Shown: piece by piece, positions 1 through 7,580 of the stretch | Layout of the letters: each line of letters begins with the position of its first letter | Position numbering within the stretch: position 1 is the stretch's first letter | Assembly: GCF_943193025.1 (NCBI RefSeq) | Contig: NZ_CALPCQ010000022.1 | Location: 1 to 33,230 of the forward strand | Direction: 5' to 3' | DNA from: Lactobacillus agrestimuris | GTDB lineage: Bacteria > Bacillota > Bacilli > Lactobacillales > Lactobacillaceae | DNA: 33,230 nt | The notes under the pieces: model-generated | What the model saw: only the letters and a program-made list of their open reading frames with translations | Database searches by the model: none | Told to the model about the DNA's origin: nothing | Program-made: the position numbers and the translations under genes

Positions 1-137
1 GAAAGTAAAATATCTTTTTTACTGTAACCCTTTCCTTTGGAAATTTTAACTAAATTCTTTGTGATACGTTGTTGCCATGCATCAGTATATCCCTTAAATC
101 TCAGTTTTGGCGCCGTTTGCTCTTCTTTATTCTTCAT
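1..137 (-). CDS. hsdS: Type I restriction enzyme specificity subunit HsdS, N-terminal fragment
   Basis: Only the first 45 codons lie in the window; the gene runs off the left edge. The reading frame starts at the ATG at 137-135 and begins MKNKEEQTAPKLRFKGYTDA, the typical opening of lactic acid bacterial HsdS proteins (PKLRFKGY..AW), just before the first target recognition domain. HsdS confers sequence specificity on both the methylase and the restriction complex. The start is supported by a GAGGGAG ribosome binding site about 8 nt upstream, inside the end of hsdM; the two genes overlap by 11 nt, implying translational coupling. The recognition sequence cannot be read because the target recognition domains are outside the window. 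Confidence 0.85.
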   Translation of the reverse strand, partial: MKNKEEQTAPKLRFKGYTDAWQQRITKNLVKISKGKGYSKKDILL

Positions 138-1764
138 GTAATTCTCCCTCAAGTACCTTTATCATCTCATTTAAACCATCCATAATTTCATCATCTTCTG
201 AGGTTAATTCTTTGAGCATCCCCACTAATTCTTTTTGATTCTTCTCAATTTCTGCATCAGTTTCTTTTAATTCAGCAGCAACCTTTTTAAGATCAACTGG
301 TGGTTCAGGGACAAAAGTATCAACATAGCGTGGAATATTTAAATTAAAGTCATTTTCTTCAATTTCTTCCATTGTAGCTACATGAGCATAACGTTCTACA
401 TCTTCACGCTTCTTATAGGTCTCAAGAATCTTGTTAATATCTTCTTCTCTTAACCTATTCTGATTCTTACCCTTTTCAAAACCTTTAGAAGCATCAATAA
501 ATAGGACGTCCTTATTAGGTTTATTCTTTCTTAAAACTAATACAACTGTAGGAATACCAGTAGAATAAAATAGTCCTGCAGGCAAACCAATTACAGCATC
601 TATCTGATTCTTTTTAAGTAGACTTTCACGAATTTTACCTTCTTTGGCTCCCCTGAAAAGTACACCATGAGGTAAAACTATCGCCATAGCTCCATCATCT
701 TTTAAGTGATAAAGTCCATGCAATAAGAATGCATAATCAGCTTTAGTCTTTGGTGCTAAACCATAATCTTTAAAACGTGGATCTTTCAATTTTCGATCAC
801 TATTATCCCAGCGTGCAGAATAGGGAGGGTTAGCAACTACTACGTCAAAATTTCTTGGACGGTCTACTCCTTGCGCATCTAAACCATCAGGCCAATCTTG
901 TTCTAAGGTATCAGCATTCCTAAGCGTCATTCGATCATACTTAACTCCGTGCATCATCAGATTCATACGAGCTAAGTTATATGTAGTAGTATTTAACTCT
1001 TCTCCAAAATATAATGGTTTATTATTAAACTCATCTTTCAGAGTTAATAATAAAGATCCACTACCACAAGCAAAATCATAAACCGAGGGCTTCTGAATAT
1101 CTCGATCTAAGTTAGCAGTTGCTAGTTTTGCTAAAACCTGTGATACTTCATGCGGAGTATAAAATTCTCCCGCCTTCTTACCAGAATTTCCAGCAAATTC
1201 GGCAATTAGAAATTCATAAATATCACCTAAAATATCATGACCATTTTCATCTTTATATTCAACTTGATCAACTAAACTAACTATATCAGTTAAAGCTTTA
1301 GCTCTAGCTGCAGTAGTATTACCCAGACGTGAATTTGCTAAATTCATATCGGCAAATACACCAGTAAAATCTTGTTTAGCATTGGGATTCAATTTAAGAT
1401 TATTATCAAAACTACTAAACATATTTTGGAAGGTATCGGGAGCAATAGTGCTATTATCAACTTCTTCAACAATTGTCTTCCAAGTGTATTTTGGTTCAAT
1501 TGCATAACCTAAAGAACCAGCAATTTCTGCTAAATAGTCAGCTTTATCGTCTCCACTTGCCTCTTCGCTATATGTTTTATTAATTTCATCTAAATTATCT
1601 GCTAATTGTAATTCATTTAATAGATAATCTTCTTGTCTTTCAGATAAATAGCGATAAAACATAAAGCCCAAAATATAATTACGATATTCTGAAGCATCCA
1701 TATTACCTCGTAAACGGTTTGCCATTTCCCAAATTTGACTAGTTACGTCTTGTGCTTTACTCAT
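127..1764 (-). CDS. hsdM: Type I restriction-modification system methyltransferase subunit HsdM
   Basis: A 545-aa adenine-N6 DNA methyltransferase subunit. The N-terminal helical HsdM domain spans roughly residues 8-150. The catalytic domain carries the family sequence GEFYTPHEVSQVL at about 199-211, the SAM-binding motif FACGSGS at 231-237 and the N6-adenine motif NPPY at 312-315. A charged, probably coiled-coil C-terminus follows from about 490, as expected for contact with HsdS. With HsdS it forms the modification enzyme; with HsdR it forms the restriction complex. It starts 13 nt after the hsdR stop codon, with an AGGAG site before the ATG, and overlaps hsdS, so the three genes form one operon. 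Length and motifs fit an intact protein. Confidence 0.95.
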   Translation of the reverse strand: MSKAQDVTSQIWEMANRLRGNMDASEYRNYILGFMFYRYLSERQEDYLLNELQLADNLDEINKTYSEEASGDDKADYLAEIAGSLGYAIEPKYTWKTIVEEVDNSTIAPDTFQNMFSSFDNNLKLNPNAKQDFTGVFADMNLANSRLGNTTAARAKALTDIVSLVDQVEYKDENGHDILGDIYEFLIAEFAGNSGKKAGEFYTPHEVSQVLAKLATANLDRDIQKPSVYDFACGSGSLLLTLKDEFNNKPLYFGEELNTTTYNLARMNLMMHGVKYDRMTLRNADTLEQDWPDGLDAQGVDRPRNFDVVVANPPYSARWDNSDRKLKDPRFKDYGLAPKTKADYAFLLHGLYHLKDDGAMAIVLPHGVLFRGAKEGKIRESLLKKNQIDAVIGLPAGLFYSTGIPTVVLVLRKNKPNKDVLFIDASKGFEKGKNQNRLREEDINKILETYKKREDVERYAHVATMEEIEENDFNLNIPRYVDTFVPEPPVDLKKVAAELKETDAEIEKNQKELVGMLKELTSEDDEIMDGLNEMIKVLEGELHEE

Positions 1765-1777
1765 GCCTTATATTCTC

Positions 1778-4700
1778 CTAATACTTTTTGACAATCTCAT
1801 CGGCAAATTTTTGCAAATGATCTCTTAATTGACGACGATATTTAATCTTATTTAATGACTGAATTTCTTCGTCCTCTGCATCTGTTTTATATACAGCAGA
1901 AGCCTCTCGGACTATATCATCTAGCTCTCCACCCAGATTCAAATCATCTGAACCTTCGATATGACCGTAAATTACATTATTAACCTTTTGACTAGAAGCA
2001 ATATCAACTAAACCCCATTTGCGTTTAAACGAAAGAATTTCTTCTCTTTCCGATCTATCTGTATACTTCTGCAATAGTTCATCAATATCTTCTTGATGAA
2101 TAGGATAATCTCCTACCACTTTATCTGCTAATACTTGATCAGTAAAGTCATTAATCTTGTCTGCTTTTTTTCGATCATCCATACGAGCAGAAAGTTCTTT
2201 AATCCTTTGAGCTGTTGCTTTGGCCCCTTCTTCATTTTTTTCATGCTTTTGATTCATTAATTTTGCAATTAATTGTTTTAAGTACGAATATGATACCCGT
2301 ACTTCTTTTACATGTTCCATTTCTAGATCAATAGCAGAAAAATCTACATCCATACGTTTTGCAATGCTCTTTCTAAGATCAATCGCTAAAGTGGTGGTTA
2401 AAACTTCCTCTTGTCTTTCTGAAATTCCAATTTCATCCAAAAGAGTGTTAGGATTCTTAGCATCATATTCGTCATCCTGCTTAGCCATCGCCATTAAATG
2501 GTTATATTCACGTAAATCTCTAAGCATTTGATCTTGTCGTTCTTTTTCAAGACTTTGTGGAACTGTCGTAAAATTATCAGTTAAATCACTAAGTGAATTT
2601 ACTACTTTGGTTAAATCCTTTTTTATTTCACTAAATTCTGGTACTATTACACCCTCATTCGTTGATTCAACTTCAATTAAATCAGTTTGTTCATCAGCAG
2701 AATGACGATCAGCATATTTTGCTAGAGCTTGTTTCATGTACTTTTCGCTTTGTACCGGCCAACGATAATTTACGATTCTACCGAAAGGCTTAGTTTGCAT
2801 ATTAAAGACACGATTTGTTCTTGAATAAGCCTGAATCAATGCAGCCCCTTTTAGAGTGCGATCAACATATAACGTATTTAATTGTGGTGCGTCGAATCCA
2901 GTTAATAATTGGTCCACTACGATAACAATATCAAAGTACTTATCATCATCAATTGAACGGTTAAGACGAGCAACTACCTGATCGGTATATTCTTTGACAT
3001 CTTTTGGACCAAAGTTAGTACCAAATTCTTCATTATAATCTCTCATTGCTTCATAAAGAGATTTATTATTCTCTAATTGTCCATCATCATTACTTTTATC
3101 TTGGCTAAAAGTAATTCCAATTCTTAATGGTTTATCTCGTAAAGAATTTTGTTTCTTAAATTCTCGATAATACATCATTGCCATTGGAGTAGATGCGCGA
3201 TTACCACCCACATGAGTAGTAAGAAGAGCATTAAATTCCCCATTACGTGAACGTTTATCCCAATTATCTAAGATATCCTTAACAACCATCTCGACATGCT
3301 TTCCGTTATTATCATAAACACTTGGCTCAATCATATCGTCAGTATCTTCCGGCTGCAGATTAGCAATTCTATTTTTAATGTCTTCTTCGGTATAGTTAGG
3401 GTAGCGAGCCTTAAAATATGCTGGCAAATATTGTTCTTTTAATACTTGCTCACTTAATGTCGTTTCAAAATCAACTTTAAAACCCAAAGTATTACCATCT
3501 CTAATTGCATCTGAAATAGTATAACTATGGATATTACTGCCAAAAATATCTTTAGTGGTTGGATAATTATCAAAATTAGGCGTTCCCGTATAACCTACCC
3601 AGGCTGATCTTGGTAATGCCTTCTTGATATTATTCAACATATCACCAGCAGTTGAACGATGAGCTTCATCCACGATAAATAAAATATTCTTATTAATCAA
3701 AGAACTAATATCCTCTTTATTCTTCACTAGTGCTGACATCTTTTGCAAAGAAGTAACAATAATTCCATTGCGTTTAGTCTTTAGCTTATTAGCTAAGACC
3801 CATCTATTAGTGGCATCAGTTACTACTCCACCGATACCGTTTTCATCTTTTTCTGGATCATAAGCACTATATTCTTCTACAGTTTGATTAGTAAGAGCAA
3901 CTCTATCTACTAAAAAGACAACTTTATCTACATTTGGCAAGTGAGAAGCAAGCCAAGCTGTCTTAAATGAAGAAATTGTTTTACCTGAGCCAGTTGCATG
4001 CCAAACATAGCCGATTTCCTGTGGCCCAACATCAAAATTATGTTGACGAACCTTTTGAATTATTGAACTAGCTGCATAAACTTGATAAGGACGCATAACT
4101 TTGAGCGTCTGATCCTTAGGAGTTCCATCTAAGATCATATAATTCGTTGCCATCTGGTGAGCCATTGGAATAGATAAGACGCTAGAAGTAAATTCATTCC
4201 AATTCATCACTGGCGAATTATCATTTTTTCTTTGCCATCTAAAGGCAAAAGCTTTATTAAACTTTTCATCTGTTGTATTTGCTATATACTTTACATCTTC
4301 TGGTGTCATACCAACAAGAATCTGCAAAGTGGAGTAAATACCTGTGTACTGTTTTTCATAAATATACTGCTGCATTTGATTTAGAGCTTCATCCGTATCA
4401 TGATTAGAAGCTTTTTCTTCAATTTGAATAATAGGTAAGCCATTGATAAGCAAAGTAGTGTCAAAACGACGTTCTTCAAAACCAGGAATAACTGCCTTTC
4501 TTTGAATCTGGTTTACAACTTGATACTTTGTATTTCCAGCACCAACTTGGGCTTGATCAAAAACCGTTAAATAAACATGTTCTCCAGAATCTAAATCAAC
4601 TTCAATTTGTGAGACACCATTTAATCCATAAAGAAACTGACCAGCTTCATATGGAGTTTTTAAATTATTAATAATCTGTTTAACTTGATTAAATTCATTC

Positions 4701-4882
4701 TTTGATAATGGTTGATCTAATTTATCTTGATTATTATTTTCGAGAATATTTTTAAAATTATCCCACAACGCTTCAGTAGTTTTAATATCAGGACGATATT
4801 CCCATTGCTTAACTCCACCTAAAGTAGTAAGTTTAGTTATTAATTCATCTTCAAATTTAAGTTCATCAGTTTGTAATGACAA
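1778..4882 (-). CDS. hsdR: Type I restriction enzyme endonuclease/translocase subunit HsdR
   Basis: A 1034-aa restriction and DNA-translocation subunit. An N-terminal PD-(D/E)xK-like nuclease is suggested by D141 followed by E155-x-K157 (IIQIEEKAS). The SF2 motor has Walker A ATGSGKT at 296-302, Walker B DEAHRS at 405-410, motif III TGTP at 432-435, TGFDAPQ at 661-667 and motif VI QAYSRTNR at 684-691. The C-terminal helical region (about 750-1030) would bind the methylase core. The length is close to EcoR124I HsdR, suggesting type IC, which is an inference. The start codon is TTG, preceded by GAGGAG with 9 nt spacing; no in-frame ATG lies nearby. It is the first gene of the hsd operon and appears intact. 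Confidence 0.95.
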   Translation of the reverse strand: MSLQTDELKFEDELITKLTTLGGVKQWEYRPDIKTTEALWDNFKNILENNNQDKLDQPLSKNEFNQVKQIINNLKTPYEAGQFLYGLNGVSQIEVDLDSGEHVYLTVFDQAQVGAGNTKYQVVNQIQRKAVIPGFEERRFDTTLLINGLPIIQIEEKASNHDTDEALNQMQQYIYEKQYTGIYSTLQILVGMTPEDVKYIANTTDEKFNKAFAFRWQRKNDNSPVMNWNEFTSSVLSIPMAHQMATNYMILDGTPKDQTLKVMRPYQVYAASSIIQKVRQHNFDVGPQEIGYVWHATGSGKTISSFKTAWLASHLPNVDKVVFLVDRVALTNQTVEEYSAYDPEKDENGIGGVVTDATNRWVLANKLKTKRNGIIVTSLQKMSALVKNKEDISSLINKNILFIVDEAHRSTAGDMLNNIKKALPRSAWVGYTGTPNFDNYPTTKDIFGSNIHSYTISDAIRDGNTLGFKVDFETTLSEQVLKEQYLPAYFKARYPNYTEEDIKNRIANLQPEDTDDMIEPSVYDNNGKHVEMVVKDILDNWDKRSRNGEFNALLTTHVGGNRASTPMAMMYYREFKKQNSLRDKPLRIGITFSQDKSNDDGQLENNKSLYEAMRDYNEEFGTNFGPKDVKEYTDQVVARLNRSIDDDKYFDIVIVVDQLLTGFDAPQLNTLYVDRTLKGAALIQAYSRTNRVFNMQTKPFGRIVNYRWPVQSEKYMKQALAKYADRHSADEQTDLIEVESTNEGVIVPEFSEIKKDLTKVVNSLSDLTDNFTTVPQSLEKERQDQMLRDLREYNHLMAMAKQDDEYDAKNPNTLLDEIGISERQEEVLTTTLAIDLRKSIAKRMDVDFSAIDLEMEHVKEVRVSYSYLKQLIAKLMNQKHEKNEEGAKATAQRIKELSARMDDRKKADKINDFTDQVLADKVVGDYPIHQEDIDELLQKYTDRSEREEILSFKRKWGLVDIASSQKVNNVIYGHIEGSDDLNLGGELDDIVREASAVYKTDAEDEEIQSLNKIKYRRQLRDHLQKFADEIVKKY

Positions 4883-4917
4883 AACAATTTACTCCTCTAT
4901 CTTTTTCTAACAGTTAG

Positions 4918-4923
4918 ATTATA
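4918..4923 (-). promoter_or_regulatory. Probable -10 box of the hsdRMS operon
   Basis: On the minus strand a consensus TATAAT lies 36 nt before the hsdR TTG start. No convincing -35 hexamer was found at 16-18 nt, so only the -10 element is called. Confidence 0.4.
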
Positions 4924-4980
4924 CAATAATATTACTCTCACTTGATTGGAACGAAAACAGAATAAGCAAAAATGATTTAT

Positions 4981-5032
4981 AAAAAAATAAAAAACACATC
5001 CCAAATCGATAATACAATCAGAACGTGTTTTT
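4981..5032 (-). terminator. Intrinsic terminator downstream of the cupin gene
   Basis: In minus-strand RNA the arm at 5032-5018 (AAAAACACGTTCTGA) pairs with 5004-4990 (TTGGGATGTGTTTTT) using several G-U pairs. This gives a 15-bp stem with a 13-nt loop, followed by a U-rich tract (4989-4981). It lies about 85 nt after the cupin stop codon. The intervening 5033-5115 also contains a 7-bp hairpin (5038-5058) but no convincing gene. Confidence 0.6.
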
Positions 5033-5115
5033 CTTTAGATTGCATGCTACCTGCAATCATTAAGCCAAGTAAGTCCACATTGGCATTTTTTCAGTAATTC
5101 TCTTTATCTTGAACA

Positions 5116-5529
5116 TTAACCTAATTTGTTATATTCTTCATCACTTACCGGTTCAAGCCAAGTGTTCTTAGAGTCACCAATCATCACAGCGATGTGTGCA
5201 AACCATGAATCCTTAGTTGCACCATGCCAGTGCTTTGTATTTGGATTTACAATTATAACATCCCCAGGAACCATCTTTTGTGCGGGCTTGCCTTCTTCTT
5301 GGTACCAACCTTCACCGGCAACTGCAATCAAAATTTGAGGAACTGAATGTTTATGCCAATTATTACGGCAACCTGGTTCAAAACTAACATTATGAACAGC
5401 GGTTTTAGCTTCTTCGCTTAACGCTAATTCTTTAAGATAGCTTGTACCCTTAAAGAACTCAGCAAAAGCTTCGTTAGATTCACCAAAACCAAAGACACTA
5501 TTTTTTACTTCTTCTTCATTTTTAGCCAT
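5116..5529 (-). CDS. Small cupin-domain protein
   Basis: A 137-aa single-domain cupin. The first cupin motif is seen as WHKHS, with metal-ligand candidates H59 and H61, then Q65 in the usual Glu position and a conserved glycine after it (AGEGWY). The second motif is PGDVIIVNPNTKHWHG at about 88-103, with H100 or H102 as the last ligand. No signal peptide is seen. In lactobacilli such cupins often sit with carboxymuconolactone decarboxylase-like, SDR and AKR genes of unknown substrate; here an SDR pseudogene lies just upstream. A GAGGT ribosome binding site precedes the ATG. Its promoter carries copy 1 of the 43-bp motif shared with the CMD gene at 25 kb, linking the two genes. Enzymatic activity is unknown. 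Confidence 0.85.
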   Translation of the reverse strand: MAKNEEEVKNSVFGFGESNEAFAEFFKGTSYLKELALSEEAKTAVHNVSFEPGCRNNWHKHSVPQILIAVAGEGWYQEEGKPAQKMVPGDVIIVNPNTKHWHGATKDSWFAHIAVMIGDSKNTWLEPVSDEEYNKLG

Positions 5530-5563
5530 ATTTAATTACCTCACTATTTCTTTTGTTAATGAT

Positions 5564-5630
5564 AGTATATGACTTTTTGATAAGAATGATAAATACTTAT
5601 AAATATTAGTCAGGTATTACTTTTTATTAT
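5564..5630 (-). promoter_or_regulatory. Cupin promoter with copy 1 of a 43-bp shared motif
   Basis: On the minus strand the -35 is TTTATC (5593-5588), the spacer 18 nt and the -10 TATACT (5569-5564). The -35 forms the downstream end of the motif 5588-5630. The motif contains two direct repeats of consensus WAWTACTTWT (plus-strand reading), 24 nt apart, at 5591-5600 and 5615-5624. The same arrangement recurs at 23505-23547 and 25212-25254, with 26 of 43 positions identical in all three. Confidence 0.6.
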
Positions 5631-5636
5631 GATAAT

Positions 5637-6417
5637 TTATTGAACCGGCTGACCTGAATAAATTCCAAATCCAGCAGTTACTTGAACATTTTGGCCAGTA
5701 ATTGATTTGGCCTGATCACTCGCCAAGAAGTAAGCCATATTTGCAATATCTTCCGGTTGAACAATATGGCCTAAAGGACTAGCTTCATTAAACTTCTGAA
5801 TAACCTCTTTAGGATTTCTCTGAAACATAGCAGTATTGGTTGGACCGGGCGCAATATTATTTACTCTAATACCATATTTTCCATAATCTAACGCCATCGA
5901 CTTAACTAAATTTACAACTGCACCTTTAGCAGCATTATAAACTGCCATATTGTAGTCACCCATTAGACCTGATACAGAAGCAATATTAGTAATCACACCA
6001 TGACCTTGTTTGATCATTGTTGGAACAAATGCTTTTGTCATAAGAAAAATGGATTTTACATCAATTGCCATCACTCTATCCCAAGTTTTGCTATCTAGTT
6101 CGTGAAGCGCACCTTTTGCAAATACACCTGCATTATTAATAATATTATCTACGCTATCAAAGTTTTCCAAAACCGCATCTGCTAAAGTTTGCACAGAATT
6201 TTCATCAGAAACGTCTACTTTTTGGAATAAAACTTTTACCTTTGGAAATTCTTTTTGAAGTTCTGTTGCAACTTTACTGCCATTTTTTTCATCAAAATCT
6301 GCCATTTTTTTCATCAAAATCTGCCATTACAACATTCCAATTATTTTCTAGAAACTTCCGCGTATCACTAAGTCCCATTCCTGAAGCAGCACCTGTAATT
6401 ACAACTGTATTAGCCAT
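5637..6417 (-). pseudogene. Short-chain dehydrogenase/reductase, frameshifted by a 22-bp tandem duplication
   Basis: The real start is the ATG at 6417-6415, behind a strong AGGAGG (6429-6424). It encodes MANTVVITGAASGMG, the TGxxxGxG cofactor-binding motif of classical SDRs. After 41 codons the frame hits TGA at 6294-6292 because a 22-bp segment is present twice (6279-6300 and 6301-6322). The rest of the enzyme continues in another frame: NNAG motif, IASVSG with the catalytic Ser, YNAAK with the catalytic Tyr and Lys, and the PG motif. Removing one copy gives 759 nt, exactly 253 codons (252 aa plus stop), a normal SDR length. Initiation at TTG 6317 would give a protein lacking the nucleotide-binding motif, so the allele is probably null. 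Substrate unknown. An IclR regulator lies upstream in the same orientation. Confidence 0.88.
6279..6322. repeat. Perfect 22-bp tandem duplication inside the SDR gene
   Basis: Two adjacent identical copies, 6279-6300 and 6301-6322, each starting GCCATTTTTTTCATC on the plus strand, followed by a partial third unit (GCCATT at 6323-6328). The unit is not a multiple of 3, so it shifts the frame of the dehydrogenase. Each unit contains a run of seven T, which would favour slippage. Confidence 0.95.
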
Positions 6418-6484
6418 AACTTTCCTCCTAAAAATCAGTCCAATAAATTTAATTCAATTTCTTTACTAACTTTCTTTAAACTTT

Positions 6485-7171
6485 TTACAAGCTTACTAAT
6501 ATTAGATCTCTTAATTCCGATAAAGTACCTGATAAGCCAATGACTGCAACAAAATTATTGTTTTTGCATAAAGGAACCGATAAACACCTAAACTTCATTT
6601 CTTTTTCTTCATCATCCAAGGCGTAACCTTGATCACGGATTACTTTTAACGCACTTACCAACGACAATGGATCTGTTAAAGTGTTTACTGTTTTAGCCTC
6701 AAAACTATTTTTCGAAAATGTATCTTGTTGCTGATCTAATGGTGAAAATGCTAATGCGCATTTCCCCATTGCAGTCGTATTTAATGGCAAACTTTCACCT
6801 AACCGTTGATAGTCCTCGTAGTGCTTATCTGTTGGAATAACTTGACTAATAACAATCTTACCTTTAAACACAATTCCAACATATGCACTCAGTTGGTATT
6901 CATCGACAACAGGTTTTAATAATGGGACAACGGTCCAATTAATATCTTGAATACTTTCAGGCTGTGCAAACTGCTGCTTTAGTGAATATTTTCGTCCATT
7001 CTTTACCAAAAAATCTAATTCAGTTAGTGAATAAAGCAATCTAAATGCTGTGGCTGAATTTAAGTTAAACTCTTTCTGAACCTCATTTAATGTGACTACT
7101 TTTCTTTTTTGAACTAAATCTAAAATTTTCTTTGCTCTAACTAAAGTAGAAAGGAGATATTTATTTTCCAT
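6485..7171 (-). CDS. IclR-family transcriptional regulator
   Basis: With the ATG at 7171 this is a 228-aa protein. The N-terminal winged helix (about residues 5-60) has the helix-turn-helix-like segment TLNEVQKEFNLNSATAFRLL. The rest resembles the IclR effector domain, with PLNTTAMGKCALAF and the late segment SVPLCKNNNFVAVIGLSG typical of the family. A TTG start at 7222 would add 17 residues but has no good ribosome binding site, whereas the ATG at 7171 is preceded by AAGGGCGG at a reasonable distance. The broken SDR follows 67 nt downstream on the same strand and may be its target. Palindromes at its own promoter suggest autoregulation. The effector is unknown. Confidence 0.85.
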   Translation of the reverse strand: MENKYLLSTLVRAKKILDLVQKRKVVTLNEVQKEFNLNSATAFRLLYSLTELDFLVKNGRKYSLKQQFAQPESIQDINWTVVPLLKPVVDEYQLSAYVGIVFKGKIVISQVIPTDKHYEDYQRLGESLPLNTTAMGKCALAFSPLDQQQDTFSKNSFEAKTVNTLTDPLSLVSALKVIRDQGYALDDEEKEMKFRCLSVPLCKNNNFVAVIGLSGTLSELRDLILVSL

Positions 7172-7230
7172 GGAATTTTCCGCCCTTCGTAAACTATCAT
7201 AATCAGAATTTTCTTTTTTCAAAAAACTAC

Positions 7231-7283
7231 TGAAAAATTTTCATATAGTGAAAATTTTATTGCATAATAGAAAGAATTTTCAA
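7231..7283 (-). promoter_or_regulatory. Promoter and operator-like palindromes of the IclR gene
   Basis: Minus-strand promoter candidate: -35 TTGAAA (7283-7278), 18-nt spacer, -10 TAAAAT (7259-7254). A perfect palindrome TGAAAAATTTTCA lies at 7231-7243. Related half-matching elements follow at 7249-7258 (TGAAAATTTT) and 7270-7281 (GAAAGAATTTTC), so the promoter is lined with TGAAA/TTTCA elements, a form common for IclR operators. Confidence 0.45.
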
Positions 7284-7381
7284 CTTCAATTAGGTCATAT
7301 ATTCCCAATTTTTCAATATTTTATTGCATCTAATTTGACTTTAAACTTTTGTAGAGAAATATATATTTTTCATAAAATATA

Positions 7382-7410
7382 TTGATCTCTATTCTTCAAT
7401 ATGATTTAAT
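7382..7410 (+). promoter_or_regulatory. Candidate promoter of the riboswitch-ATPase unit
   Basis: TTGATC (7382-7387), 17-nt spacer, TTTAAT (7405-7410). The predicted transcript would begin near 7417, directly before the first riboswitch stem. An alternative TTGACT at 7335-7340 has no equally good -10. Confidence 0.4.
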
Positions 7411-7419
7411 TTTAATTAC

Positions 7420-7518
7420 ATTAATTATAGGGAGTAACCGACAAATTTAATTTGTATTTATGGCGTCATATCACGAAAGCAATTTCCGCTGTAAATTTAA
7501 ATGGTGAGACTATGTTAA
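7420..7518 (+). promoter_or_regulatory. yybP-ykoY-like manganese riboswitch
   Basis: The leader has the hallmark loop GGGAGTA at 7430-7436 and the second conserved loop CACGAAAGC at 7472-7480. It closes with GGTGAGACT (7503-7511). ACC (7437-7439) and AAATTTA pair with TAAATTT and GGT to form the second stem. The outer stem pairs TTAATTATAG (7421-7430) with CTATGTTAA (7510-7518). That 3' strand overlaps the 5' arm of the terminator at 7506-7514, so ligand-stabilised P1 would prevent termination, an ON switch as known for this Mn2+-sensing class. The downstream gene is a cation ATPase, a common partner. The identification is by motif and fold read by eye. Confidence 0.75.
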
Positions 7519-7551
7519 AACTTTTTTGAGTTTGGCATAGTCTCTTTTTTT
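7506..7551 (+). terminator. Riboswitch-controlled intrinsic terminator
   Basis: GAGACTATG (7506-7514) pairs perfectly with CATAGTCTC (7536-7544), with additional pairing AAACT/AGTTT inside, followed by seven T (7545-7551). It lies 29 nt before the ATPase start codon and shares bases with riboswitch stem P1. Confidence 0.85.
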
Positions 7552-7580
7552 GTCTATGCTACCTAATTATGGAGGTAAAA

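Noticed and set aside
5033-5115. Short minus-strand frames after the cupin stop (MFKIKRITEKMPMWTYLA and others)
   Set aside because: No frame is longer than about 20 codons with a ribosome binding site; best seen as 3' untranslated sequence before the terminator.
6242-6469. 75-codon plus-strand frame across the SDR start
   Set aside because: Antisense to the SDR coding sequence; composition and residues look non-coding.
7172-7222. TTG-initiated 17-residue extension of the IclR protein
   Set aside because: The ATG at 7171 has the better ribosome binding site and gives a normal N-terminus for the winged helix domain.
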